Of a stretch of 34,209 nt of DNA, positions 1-6,603 are shown in pieces. A model generated the notes under the pieces. It worked only from the letters and a program-made list of their open reading frames with translations. It was not told the origin of the DNA and did no database searches. The position numbers and the translations under genes were made by a program. Every line of letters starts with the position of its first letter. The stretch's first letter is position 1. Origin of the DNA: Eremococcus coleocola DSM 15696 (GTDB taxonomy: Bacteria > Bacillota > Bacilli > Lactobacillales > Aerococcaceae); assembly GCF_000428865.1 (NCBI RefSeq), contig NZ_AUAT01000025.1, forward strand, positions 1 through 34,209, read 5' to 3'.

Positions 1-139
1 AGCGCGAAGCCACCTTCGAGATGAGATTTCCCATTCGTAAGAAGTAAGACCCCTGAAAGACGATCAGGTAGATAGGTTCGGAGTGGAAGTACAGTAATGT
101 ATGGAGCGGACGAATACTAATCGGTCGAGGACTTAACCA
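1..139 (+). rRNA. 23S ribosomal RNA, 3' end (partial)
   Basis: The first ~139 bases match the conserved 3' end of Firmicutes 23S rRNA, ending in the typical GTCGAGGACTTAACCA block. The gene is cut by the left window edge and the exact mature end is estimated. It is followed after ~75 bases by 5S rRNA, the usual rrn order. Confidence 0.93.
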
Positions 140-216
140 CAAAGAACAATTTTAAGGTTGAGATGAGGTATTCAGTTTTGAGTGACCAAGGTCATTCAAA
201 GAGACATAAAGTGCAC

Positions 217-332
217 TGTGTGGTGATAAAGGCAAGAAGGGCACACCTGTTCCCATGCCGAACACAGTAGTTAAGCTTCTTAGCGCCGATGGTAGTGGGA
301 CTTGATCCTGTGAGAGTAGGTCGTCGCCATGC
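217..332 (+). rRNA. 5S ribosomal RNA
   Basis: About 116 bases carrying the conserved 5S core: CCCATGCCGAACACAG, AGTTAAGC, the GCGCCGATGGTAGT loop and GTGAGAGTAGG. The ends pair to form helix I, but the precise ends are estimates. It lies between the 23S end and the first tRNA. Confidence 0.92.
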
Positions 333-353
333 AGGGTACACTTTTAATGTCAT

Positions 354-426
354 TCCGCAATAGCTCAGCTGGCAGAGCGCATGACTGTTAATCATGATGT
401 CGTAGGTTCGAGCCCTACTTGCGGAG
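354..426 (+). tRNA. tRNA-Asn (GTT)
   Basis: A 73-base cloverleaf with acceptor arms TCCGCAA/TTGCGGA, a TAGCTCAG D-arm, anticodon loop CTGTTAA and a GTTCGAGCC T-loop. The discriminator is G and no CCA is encoded. Confidence 0.97.
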
Positions 427-437
427 TAAGTCAGCAT

Positions 438-528
438 GGAGAGTTGTCCGAGCTGGCCGAAGGAGCACGATTGGAAATCGTGTAGGCGCCCAAAAGGTGT
501 CTCAAGGGTTCGAATCCCTTACTCTCCG
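438..528 (+). tRNA. tRNA-Ser (GGA)
   Basis: A 91-base class II tRNA with acceptor GGAGAGT/ACTCTCC, anticodon GGA and a long variable arm. The discriminator is G and no CCA is encoded. Confidence 0.96.
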
Positions 529-543
529 TTTTTATATAATTAT

Positions 544-615
544 GGTCCGTTGGTCAAGTGGTTAAGACACCGCCCTTTCACGGCGGTAACACGGGTTCGA
601 ATCCCGTACGGACTA
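544..615 (+). tRNA. tRNA-Glu (TTC)
   Basis: A 72-base cloverleaf with acceptor GGTCCGT/ACGGACT (one G-T pair), anticodon loop CTTTCAC and T-loop GTTCGAATC. No CCA is encoded. Confidence 0.96.
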
Positions 616-632
616 TTATAAGTGCAACAACT

Positions 633-705
633 GGAGGTTTAGCTCAGCTGGGAGAGCATCTGCCTTACAAGCAGAGGGTCAGCGGTTCGATCCCGTTAAC
701 CTCCA
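633..705 (+). tRNA. tRNA-Val (TAC)
   Basis: A 73-base cloverleaf with acceptor GGAGGTT/AACCTCC, anticodon TAC, T-loop GTTCGATCC and discriminator A. No CCA is encoded. Confidence 0.96.
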
Positions 706-720
706 TTAATTTAATATTAT

Positions 721-793
721 GGTCCGGTGGTGTAGGGGTTAACATGCCTGCCTGTCACGCAGGAGATCGCGGGTTCAAATCCCGTCCGGACCG
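721..793 (+). tRNA. tRNA-Asp (GTC)
   Basis: A 73-base cloverleaf with acceptor GGTCCGG/CCGGACC, anticodon GTC, T-loop GTTCAAATC and discriminator G. No CCA is encoded. Confidence 0.96.
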
Positions 794-797
794 TTTT

Positions 798-870
798 GGC
801 TTTGTAGCTCAGTTGGTAGAGCACTTGATTGAAGCTCAAGGTGTCGGCAGTTCGATTCTGTCCAAAGCCA
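798..870 (+). tRNA. tRNA-Phe (GAA)
   Basis: A 73-base cloverleaf only four bases after tRNA-Asp, with acceptor GGCTTTG/CAAAGCC, anticodon GAA and discriminator A. No CCA is encoded. Confidence 0.96.
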
Positions 871-873
871 TAT

Positions 874-954
874 GGAGGGATAGCGAAGAGGCTAAACGCG
901 GCGGACTGTAAATCCGCTCCTTCGGGTTCAGAGGTTCGAATCCTCTTCCCTCCA
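874..954 (+). tRNA. tRNA-Tyr (GTA)
   Basis: An 81-base class II tRNA with acceptor GGAGGGA/TCCCTCC, anticodon GTA, a medium variable arm and discriminator A. No CCA is encoded. Confidence 0.96.
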
Positions 955-1004
955 TTATTAATTTTTGATTGGGAAATTGATCGAATCGGTTCTCAACTCA
1001 CGAT

Positions 1005-1075
1005 AGGGACTTAGTTTAACGGTAGAACAACGGTCTCCAAAACCGTTAGTGTGGGTTCGATTCCTACAGTCCCTG
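1005..1075 (+). tRNA. tRNA-Trp (CCA)
   Basis: A 71-base cloverleaf with acceptor AGGGACT/AGTCCCT, anticodon loop CTCCAAA and discriminator G. It follows a 50-base spacer, the widest in the cluster. Confidence 0.96.
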
Positions 1076-1084
1076 TTAAATCAT

Positions 1085-1158
1085 GGCGGTTGTGGCGAAG
1101 TGGTTAACGCATCGGTTTGTGGCACCGACATTCGTGGGTTCGATTCCCATCAATCGCC
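1085..1158 (+). tRNA. tRNA-His (GTG)
   Basis: Acceptor GCGGTTG pairs with CAATCGC. The extra 5' G at 1085 faces C1158, the G-1:C73 pair diagnostic of tRNA-His. The anticodon is GTG. Confidence 0.96.
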
Positions 1159-1169
1159 TATTTTATTAT

Positions 1170-1241
1170 TGGGGTATAGCCAAGCGGTAAGGCAACGGAC
1201 TTTGACTCCGTCACTCGTTGGTTCGAATCCAGCTACCCCAG
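1170..1241 (+). tRNA. tRNA-Gln (TTG)
   Basis: A 72-base cloverleaf with acceptor TGGGGTA/TACCCCA, anticodon TTG, T-loop GTTCGAATC and discriminator G. Confidence 0.96.
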
Positions 1242-1262
1242 TTTTTTTTATATAATCTATTC

Positions 1263-1333
1263 GGCGGTATAGCCAAGTGGTAAGGCATGGGTCTGCAAAA
1301 CCTCGATCACCGGTTCAAATCCGGTTACCGCCT
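1263..1333 (+). tRNA. tRNA-Cys (GCA)
   Basis: A 71-base cloverleaf with acceptor GGCGGTA/TACCGCC, anticodon loop CTGCAAA and discriminator T, the usual base for tRNA-Cys. Confidence 0.96.
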
Positions 1334-1347
1334 TTAACACTTCTCAT

Positions 1348-1431
1348 GCCGGTGTGGCGGAATTGGCAGACGCGCTGGACTCAAAATCCAGTGCCCGCGA
1401 GGGCGTATCGGTTCGACCCCGATCACCGGTA
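1348..1431 (+). tRNA. tRNA-Leu (CAA)
   Basis: An 84-base class II tRNA with acceptor GCCGGTG/CACCGGT. The anticodon stem CTGGA/TCCAG encloses CTCAAAA, giving anticodon CAA. It has a long variable arm and discriminator A. It is the last gene of the rrn-tRNA unit. Confidence 0.95.
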
Positions 1432-1450
1432 TATAGCCTTTGGCTTCTAG

Positions 1451-1480
1451 CATCTCATCTTAGGATGAGGTGTTTTTTTT
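1451..1480 (+). terminator. Terminator of the rrn-tRNA operon
   Basis: A perfect 9-bp stem, CATCTCATC/GATGAGGTG with loop TTAG, is followed by eight T. It lies 20 bases after tRNA-Leu. Confidence 0.9.
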
Positions 1481-1529
1481 AAAAAATTTTCTTTTTGATT
1501 TTTAAGTATATTGAATAGGAGAGGTATTG

Positions 1530-1959
1530 GCTGCTGTTACAGAAACCTTTACTGGACCAGTTTTGATGCGTTTATCGGTTTCTGCCTATCATGAGTCTGG
1601 AAATTCACTGCCGATTATCAAGAATTTGCTACTTGGTTAGAAAGTCAAGGGGTTGCAGCGCTTGATATTTCCACGGGTGGTTTGTTACCAATTGAGCCTA
1701 GTTTTGATATTTGAGAAGGCCATCAATTAGCCTTTACAAAAGCAATAAAGGAATTTGTTTCGATTGATGTCACAGGGGTGGGGTATTAGATAATCCTGGT
1801 TTATGTGAATATGCCTTGGCTAGTGCTCATGTCGATGCGGTTATGCATGGACGTGTCTTAATAAGTAATAACAACTGGTTAGCCGACGCAGCCAAGCAAC
1901 TCCATGACCATGATTTTCAGGTATATAATCATTTATATCAGTGGGGTCAAGTCAGATAG
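1530..1959 (+). pseudogene. NADH:flavin oxidoreductase (Old Yellow Enzyme family) remnant
   Basis: Joining three frames recovers a C-terminal OYE-like sequence: TGPVLMRLSVSAYHESGN at the start, then WLESQGVAALDISTGGLLP, and finally HVDAVMHGRVLISNN before a stop at 1957-1959. This fits the second half of the TIM barrel of YqjM/NamA-type enzymes. The N-terminal part is missing. There is a frameshift near 1600, an in-frame TGA near 1713 and another frameshift near 1788. No ribosome binding site or start is present. The lesions are multiple and spread out, so this is real decay rather than one sequencing error. The family call rests on motif recognition only. Confidence 0.72.
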
Positions 1960-1981
1960 TTTACCATATTTTATTTTTTTT

Positions 1982-2012
1982 AGACTGTACTAAATTCTGG
2001 TACAGTCTTTTT
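1982..2012 (+). terminator. Terminator after the OYE remnant
   Basis: A perfect 9-bp stem, AGACTGTAC/GTACAGTCT, with a 9-base loop is followed by TTTTTTAA. It survives downstream of the decayed gene. Confidence 0.85.
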
Positions 2013-2107
2013 TTAATGTTAATACTTATTTCAAACCTTTGTGATCCATACTTTTTTAAACTGTATCTAATATAATTACCAAATTTAAAAATTTGGATAC
2101 AAACTGC

Positions 2108-2135
2108 TTGCATTTTTCTTTTAAAAGGTTATAAT
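2108..2135 (+). promoter_or_regulatory. Promoter of the MarR/ABC exporter operon
   Basis: A -35 TTGCAT (2108-2113) and a consensus -10 TATAAT (2130-2135) are 16 bases apart. A palindrome CCAAATTtaaaAATTTGG lies just upstream near 2080-2098 and could be a second regulator site. Confidence 0.75.
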
Positions 2136-2154
2136 AGTTCCCATGCTAACTAAT

Positions 2155-2174
2155 ATAGTTTCCTAGAGAACTAT
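2155..2174 (+). promoter_or_regulatory. Candidate MarR operator
   Basis: A 20-base imperfect palindrome with perfect outer arms ATAGTT/AACTAT and a CTAG centre lies about 13 bases after the expected transcription start. That position suits autorepression by the MarR protein encoded next. The assignment is inferred from position and symmetry. Confidence 0.5.
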
Positions 2175-2196
2175 TTATAAAAAAGGAGAGATTAAT

Positions 2197-2667
2197 ATCC
2201 ATAATCAATTTAAGATAATTGTCCAAAATTTGGATAATTTAGCCGGTCGCCTGGCTAAGAATTTTGACTTGGAACACTTGGATGGTCCCCAAGGTCATGT
2301 TGTTTCATATTTAGGTCAACACCAGGCTGAAGATGTTTTCCAAAAAGACATTGAAGCTGAGTTAGAAATTTCTAAGTCAGTAGCCAGTCAATTAGTCCAA
2401 AGGATGGAGCGGAATGGTTTTATTGAGGTTGTGCCTTATGACAAGGACCGACGTTATAAGTGTCTGAGACTCACAGGTTTGGGCCAGGAAAAACTACCCA
2501 TTATCAAAGATTTCTCCTTTATGATTGAAAACTTTCTCTTTGAAGGAATATCAAAAGCTGAGTTAGATCAAGTGATGAAGGTATTCAACCAGTTATCCAA
2601 AAATATTGAAAAGGTCAATCATTTGCTTGACCAAAAGGAGGAAACACAAAATGATACGTCTCTTTAA
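2197..2667 (+). CDS. MarR family transcriptional regulator of the ABC exporter
   Basis: A winged-helix MarR-type regulator of about 145-156 aa. The GPQGHVVSYL segment, the helix KDIEAELEISKSVASQLVQRMERNGFIE (split here as DNA-recognition helix SKSVASQLVQRM) and the wing with DKDRRYKCLRLTGLG are typical. Such proteins usually repress an adjacent exporter until a drug or metabolite binds. The first canonical start in frame is TTG at 2230, but it has no ribosome binding site. A strong AAAAGGAG (2181-2188) instead sits eight bases before ATC 2197, and the residues read from there (HNQFKIIVQ) extend the first helix as the family expects. I therefore place the start at 2197, with doubt. The gene overlaps the next one by 17 bases. 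Confidence 0.82.
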   Translation: MHNQFKIIVQNLDNLAGRLAKNFDLEHLDGPQGHVVSYLGQHQAEDVFQKDIEAELEISKSVASQLVQRMERNGFIEVVPYDKDRRYKCLRLTGLGQEKLPIIKDFSFMIENFLFEGISKAELDQVMKVFNQLSKNIEKVNHLLDQKEETQNDTSL

Positions 2668-4417
2668 ACGACTGACAGCTAAAGAAGTGCTGATGATTGT
2701 GCTTGCAGTTATACTCATTTGTCTCGGTGTCGGGATTGAATTGAATATTCCAGATTATATGTCAGATATTACTAAGTTACTACAAACCCCAGGGGTGGCC
2801 GTAGAAGACCTATATGATCCAGGTTCCAAAATGATTGGCTTGTCGCTCTTATCTCTAGTTCTATCTATTGTAGTGGTTTACTTATCAGGACGGGTAGCAG
2901 CCTCGTTTGCTTCGGATTTACGGCGAGATGTCTTTGAACATGTGATGGATTTTTCCACCGCTGAGATCAAACATTTCTCAGTTCCATCGCTAATCACTCG
3001 AACTACCAATGATATTGTTCAATTACAAATGTTTATTGCGATGGGATTGAATGTTATTGTGCGGGGACCAGTGATGGCGGTTTGGGCCATGACCAAAATA
3101 GCGGATAAAAATTTTGAGTGGCTTATGGTTACTGGTGCCGCCGTGGGTGTCATGTTGATTTTCTTAATTATACTGATGACCCTAGTTTTCCCTAAGCAAA
3201 AATTAGTTCAAGAACTGACCGATAAATTAAATGGAGTTATGCGGGAGTCCCTACTGGGAATGCGGGTCGTTCGAGCATACAATGCCGAAGACTATCAAAA
3301 CCATAAGTTTAGTCAAGCCAATGATCAATTAACTGGTTTGAATTTGTTTATTAACCGGATGATGGGCTTGATGCAACCCATGATGATGATTGTGTCCAAT
3401 GGTTTAACCCTGTCTGTCTATTGGATTGGGGCCTACTTAATCTCAGCTGCTGCCTTGCAAGAAAAAGTTGGTATTTTCTCTGATATGATTGTATTTTCTT
3501 CTTATGCCATGCAAGTAGTCTTTGGTTATATGATGATGACGGCGATTTTTATTATTTTACCCCGGACCTTAATTTCTGCCGGCCGGATTAATGCCGTCTT
3601 AGATACAAAAGCGAGTCTGTTTTACCCGGAAAATCCTAAAGCATGTGACCCTAGTCAAGCGGGATCCATTGAATTTGATCATGTTTCCTTTACCTATCCT
3701 GGAGCCCCTAATCCAGTGATTGAAGATGTCAGCTTCCAAGCTAGTGCGGGCCAGACTGTTGCCTTTATTGGGTCAACTGGATCAGGTAAGTCGACTTTGA
3801 TTTCTTTAGTGCCCCGTTTTTATAATGCAAGTCAGGGATATATTTACTTAGATGGTCAGGATGTCCGTAACTATAGCCGTCAAGACTTAAATAATTTGAT
3901 TGGTTATATTCCTCAAACAGCGGTTCTCTTTAATGGTGATATTGCCTCTAACCTAGACTTTGGTCAGTCCAAAGTCAGTCCTTTGGATGAAAACCAAATG
4001 TGGCAGGCCCTTGATATTGCTCAAGGAAAAGACTTCGTTCTTAATAAAGAGGACCAACTAAAAGCTCATGTGAGTCAGGGAGGGACTAACTTCTCTGGAG
4101 GTCAAAAACAACGGTTGGCGATTGCTCGTGCCATTGCCCGTAAACCAGAATTCTTAATTTTTGATGATTCCTTCTCTGCCCTGGATTATAAGACTGATAA
4201 GACTTTACGCCAGGCTTTGAATGATGAAACCAGTCAAACGACCAAGTTGATTGTTGCCCAACGAATTTCGACTATTATGGATGCAGACTTAATTCTAGTC
4301 TTAGACCAAGGTAAAGTGGTGGGACAAGGTACTCATCAAGAGTTACTGGCCCATAATCAGGTGTATCAAGAAATTGCCTATTCTCAATTAAGTAAGGAGG
4401 AACTCGCCCATGCCTAA
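2651..4417 (+). CDS. ABC exporter half-transporter, degenerate-site subunit (BmrC/TM287-like)
   Basis: A 588-aa type IV ABC exporter half: an N-terminal six-helix membrane domain (about residues 10-320) and a C-terminal ATPase. Walker A GSTGSGKST lies at ~374-382 and the signature FSGGQ at ~481-485. Walker B is followed by Asp506 instead of the catalytic Glu (FDDS), and the switch His is Gln537 (VAQRIS). These replacements mark the non-catalytic site of heterodimeric exporters such as BmrCD, LmrCD and TM287/288. The partner is the next gene, overlapping by 8 bases. ATG 2651 was chosen over an upstream ATG because AAGGAGG (2635-2641) is 9 bases ahead of it. Substrates are likely hydrophobic drugs or peptides, which the sequence cannot specify. 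Confidence 0.93.
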   Translation: MIRLFKRLTAKEVLMIVLAVILICLGVGIELNIPDYMSDITKLLQTPGVAVEDLYDPGSKMIGLSLLSLVLSIVVVYLSGRVAASFASDLRRDVFEHVMDFSTAEIKHFSVPSLITRTTNDIVQLQMFIAMGLNVIVRGPVMAVWAMTKIADKNFEWLMVTGAAVGVMLIFLIILMTLVFPKQKLVQELTDKLNGVMRESLLGMRVVRAYNAEDYQNHKFSQANDQLTGLNLFINRMMGLMQPMMMIVSNGLTLSVYWIGAYLISAAALQEKVGIFSDMIVFSSYAMQVVFGYMMMTAIFIILPRTLISAGRINAVLDTKASLFYPENPKACDPSQAGSIEFDHVSFTYPGAPNPVIEDVSFQASAGQTVAFIGSTGSGKSTLISLVPRFYNASQGYIYLDGQDVRNYSRQDLNNLIGYIPQTAVLFNGDIASNLDFGQSKVSPLDENQMWQALDIAQGKDFVLNKEDQLKAHVSQGGTNFSGGQKQRLAIARAIARKPEFLIFDDSFSALDYKTDKTLRQALNDETSQTTKLIVAQRISTIMDADLILVLDQGKVVGQGTHQELLAHNQVYQEIAYSQLSKEELAHA

Positions 4418-6173
4418 GAATAAAAAAAACAAGCTTGGACTCAATACCTATGTCACCGGGCCCTTTAAAATATTAATCGGTGTGGCCGCTATTTTCTCTG
4501 TGATTGGTTCCTATATTTCTGTGATTGGGCCTGACCGTATCTCTGAAATTACTGATTTAATTGGTCAAGGCATCATGGGGAATATGAATTTAGACAAGAT
4601 TTCTAAGATTGCCTATGGTTTAGCTGTGTTGTATGGAATTGGTGCCGTCCTTAATTATGGGTCCTCTTATATTATGGCAACGATTAGCCAACGGTTGACC
4701 CAAAACTTAAGGGATGATATTGGCCAAAAAGTTAACCGGATGCCCTTAAATTATTTTGATTCTCATTCTAAAGGGGATACCTTGTCTCGGGTCACCAATG
4801 ACTTGGATACCTTGGGGGTATCACTTAACCAATCCTTAGCCTCTATTATTTCGTCTGTGGCCTTATTGGTGGGCTCTTTAATAATGATGTTCCGCACCAA
4901 TGTAACCTTAACTTGGGTATCGATTGCCACGGTCGTGATTGGTTTTGGTGGAACAATTCTCTTGATGAAGAAATCTCGGTCCTTTTTTAAAGCCCAACAA
5001 AATGAACTTTCCCAGGTTAATGGCCATATCGAGGAAATGTATTCTGGTCATAATGTTGTTTTAGCTTATAATGGGGTCGAAAAGGCCAAAAATCAATTCA
5101 ATGTCATTAATCAACGGTTAGAATCTGCCGTTTGGAAGGCTCAATTCTTCTCAGGGATTGCTTTCCCAATCATGGGCTTTATTAGTAACTTCGGTTATGT
5201 CTTGGTCTGTGTGGTGGGGGCGAGTCTAGTGATTAATGGCGATGCTACCATGGGTGCGATTGTTGCATTCATGATGTATATTCGGATGTTTACCCAACCA
5301 GTTCAACAACTTGCCCAAGCGAGTCAATCAGTGGCCCAAGCAAATGCAGCTATGGGACGGGTCTTTGAATTCTTAAATGAAACTGAAATGACTGATGAAA
5401 GTCACAAGGAACGTCAATTAAGTGAAGTTCAAGGCTTGGTTGAATTTGATCATGTTAAGTTTGGCTATAATGAAGACCAAACCATTATTCATGACTTCTC
5501 GGCCTATGCCAAACCAGGGCGGAAGGTGGCGATTGTAGGTCCGACCGGAGCAGGAAAGACAACCTTGGTTAATTTATTGATGCGGTTCTACGAAGTGAAT
5601 GGCGGCAAGATTTCGATTGATGGGGTAGATATTAAAGAGATGCCCCGGGCTGAAATTCATGATTATTTTGCTATGGTATTGCAAGATACTTGGCTCTTTG
5701 AGGGGACGATCCGACAAAACCTCAAGTTTAACCAAAGTGGGATTAGTGATGAAGCCATGATTAAAGCTTGTAAGGCAGTGGGAATTGATCATTTTATCAA
5801 TACGTTACCCGAGGCCTATGATACGGTCTTAGATGATTCTGTTTCACTATCTGTCGGCCAAAAGCAATTATTGACCATTGCCCGTGCCCTCATTAAAGAT
5901 GCACCGCTTTTAATCTTGGATGAAGCGACTTCTTCTGTGGATACCCGGACCGAGGAATTAATCCAACAAGCTATGGATAAGTTGATGCAAGGACGGACTT
6001 CCTTTGTGATTGCCCACCGACTTTCAACCATTCGCAATGCTGATTTGATTCTGGTCCTAAATGAAGGTAATATCATTGAGCAGGGTAACCATGAAGAGCT
6101 GATGGCCGTAGATGGTTTCTATGCTGACCTATATAACAGTCAGTTTGAAGAAACAGAAGATGACGTAGCTTAA
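4410..6173 (+). CDS. ABC exporter half-transporter, catalytic-site subunit (BmrD/TM288-like)
   Basis: A 587-aa half-transporter with six predicted membrane helices followed by an ATPase. Walker A GPTGAGKTT is at 377-385, the Walker B catalytic Glu505 is in LDEATSSVD and the switch His536 is in IAHRLST. Its signature is LSVGQ (480-484) rather than LSGGQ. The pair is thus asymmetric: this subunit has an intact Walker B but a degenerate signature, which lies in the composite site containing the partner's degenerate Walker B. That is the known arrangement of heterodimeric multidrug exporters. Start ATG 4410 follows AAGGAGG (4395-4401) and overlaps the previous stop. It ends the operon before a hairpin terminator. 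Confidence 0.94.
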   Translation: MPKNKKNKLGLNTYVTGPFKILIGVAAIFSVIGSYISVIGPDRISEITDLIGQGIMGNMNLDKISKIAYGLAVLYGIGAVLNYGSSYIMATISQRLTQNLRDDIGQKVNRMPLNYFDSHSKGDTLSRVTNDLDTLGVSLNQSLASIISSVALLVGSLIMMFRTNVTLTWVSIATVVIGFGGTILLMKKSRSFFKAQQNELSQVNGHIEEMYSGHNVVLAYNGVEKAKNQFNVINQRLESAVWKAQFFSGIAFPIMGFISNFGYVLVCVVGASLVINGDATMGAIVAFMMYIRMFTQPVQQLAQASQSVAQANAAMGRVFEFLNETEMTDESHKERQLSEVQGLVEFDHVKFGYNEDQTIIHDFSAYAKPGRKVAIVGPTGAGKTTLVNLLMRFYEVNGGKISIDGVDIKEMPRAEIHDYFAMVLQDTWLFEGTIRQNLKFNQSGISDEAMIKACKAVGIDHFINTLPEAYDTVLDDSVSLSVGQKQLLTIARALIKDAPLLILDEATSSVDTRTEELIQQAMDKLMQGRTSFVIAHRLSTIRNADLILVLNEGNIIEQGNHEELMAVDGFYADLYNSQFEETEDDVA

Positions 6174-6188
6174 TTTAATAGAAAAAAT

Positions 6189-6253
6189 AACAGATTATTC
6201 GATTTGTAGATGCTTTGAGAAAAGTTATACAAAAAGAATCATCTGTTTTTTTA
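6189..6253 (+). terminator. Terminator of the ABC exporter operon
   Basis: Arms AACAGATTATTC (6189-6200) and GAATCATCTGTT (6236-6247) pair with one mismatch and are followed by a T tract. The 35-base loop may pair further through TTGTA/TACAA. Confidence 0.72.
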
Positions 6254-6603
6254 TTTAAATTTAATTAGAAATACAATCTAGAAAAGTGATTTTAAAGTTT
6301 CCTCAATACTTATTTTTTGATGCTTGTGTGGGCAAATAGATGACCAAGTAATTAGAGGAATATTGTTATAATAAAAATGATAATAAATTTGATCTCCAAT
6401 CAACGATTTTGTCAAGATTCATGAATATTTTATGAGAAAATGCTTCGCTTATAATAGCTTTATTATGGTATTTATAGCAATTATGAATATTTTATGGAGA
6501 AATTATTAGCTTCTTCAAGAATCTGTGACTTCTTTGGTGATTTGGTCACAAAGAAAAAAATTTATGGTATTCTAAGGTCAGAAAGAAAAAGGGGGAGATT
6601 TAG
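6254..6603 (+). promoter_or_regulatory. Long AT-rich upstream region of the LPxTG protein gene
   Basis: I see no gene in these 350 bases. It contains a 14-base direct repeat ATGAATATTTTATG at 6421-6434 and 6483-6496. It also has TGTGAC/GTCACA half-sites near 6523-6550 and a plausible -10 TATTCT (6568-6573) without a well-spaced -35. The strong ribosome binding site GGGGGAG (6591-6597) lies just before ATG 6604. The repeats suggest regulator binding, which is inference. Confidence 0.5.

Noticed and set aside
436-1255. Several short plus-strand open frames across the tRNA cluster
   Set aside because: They read straight through well-formed tRNA genes and have no ribosome binding sites.
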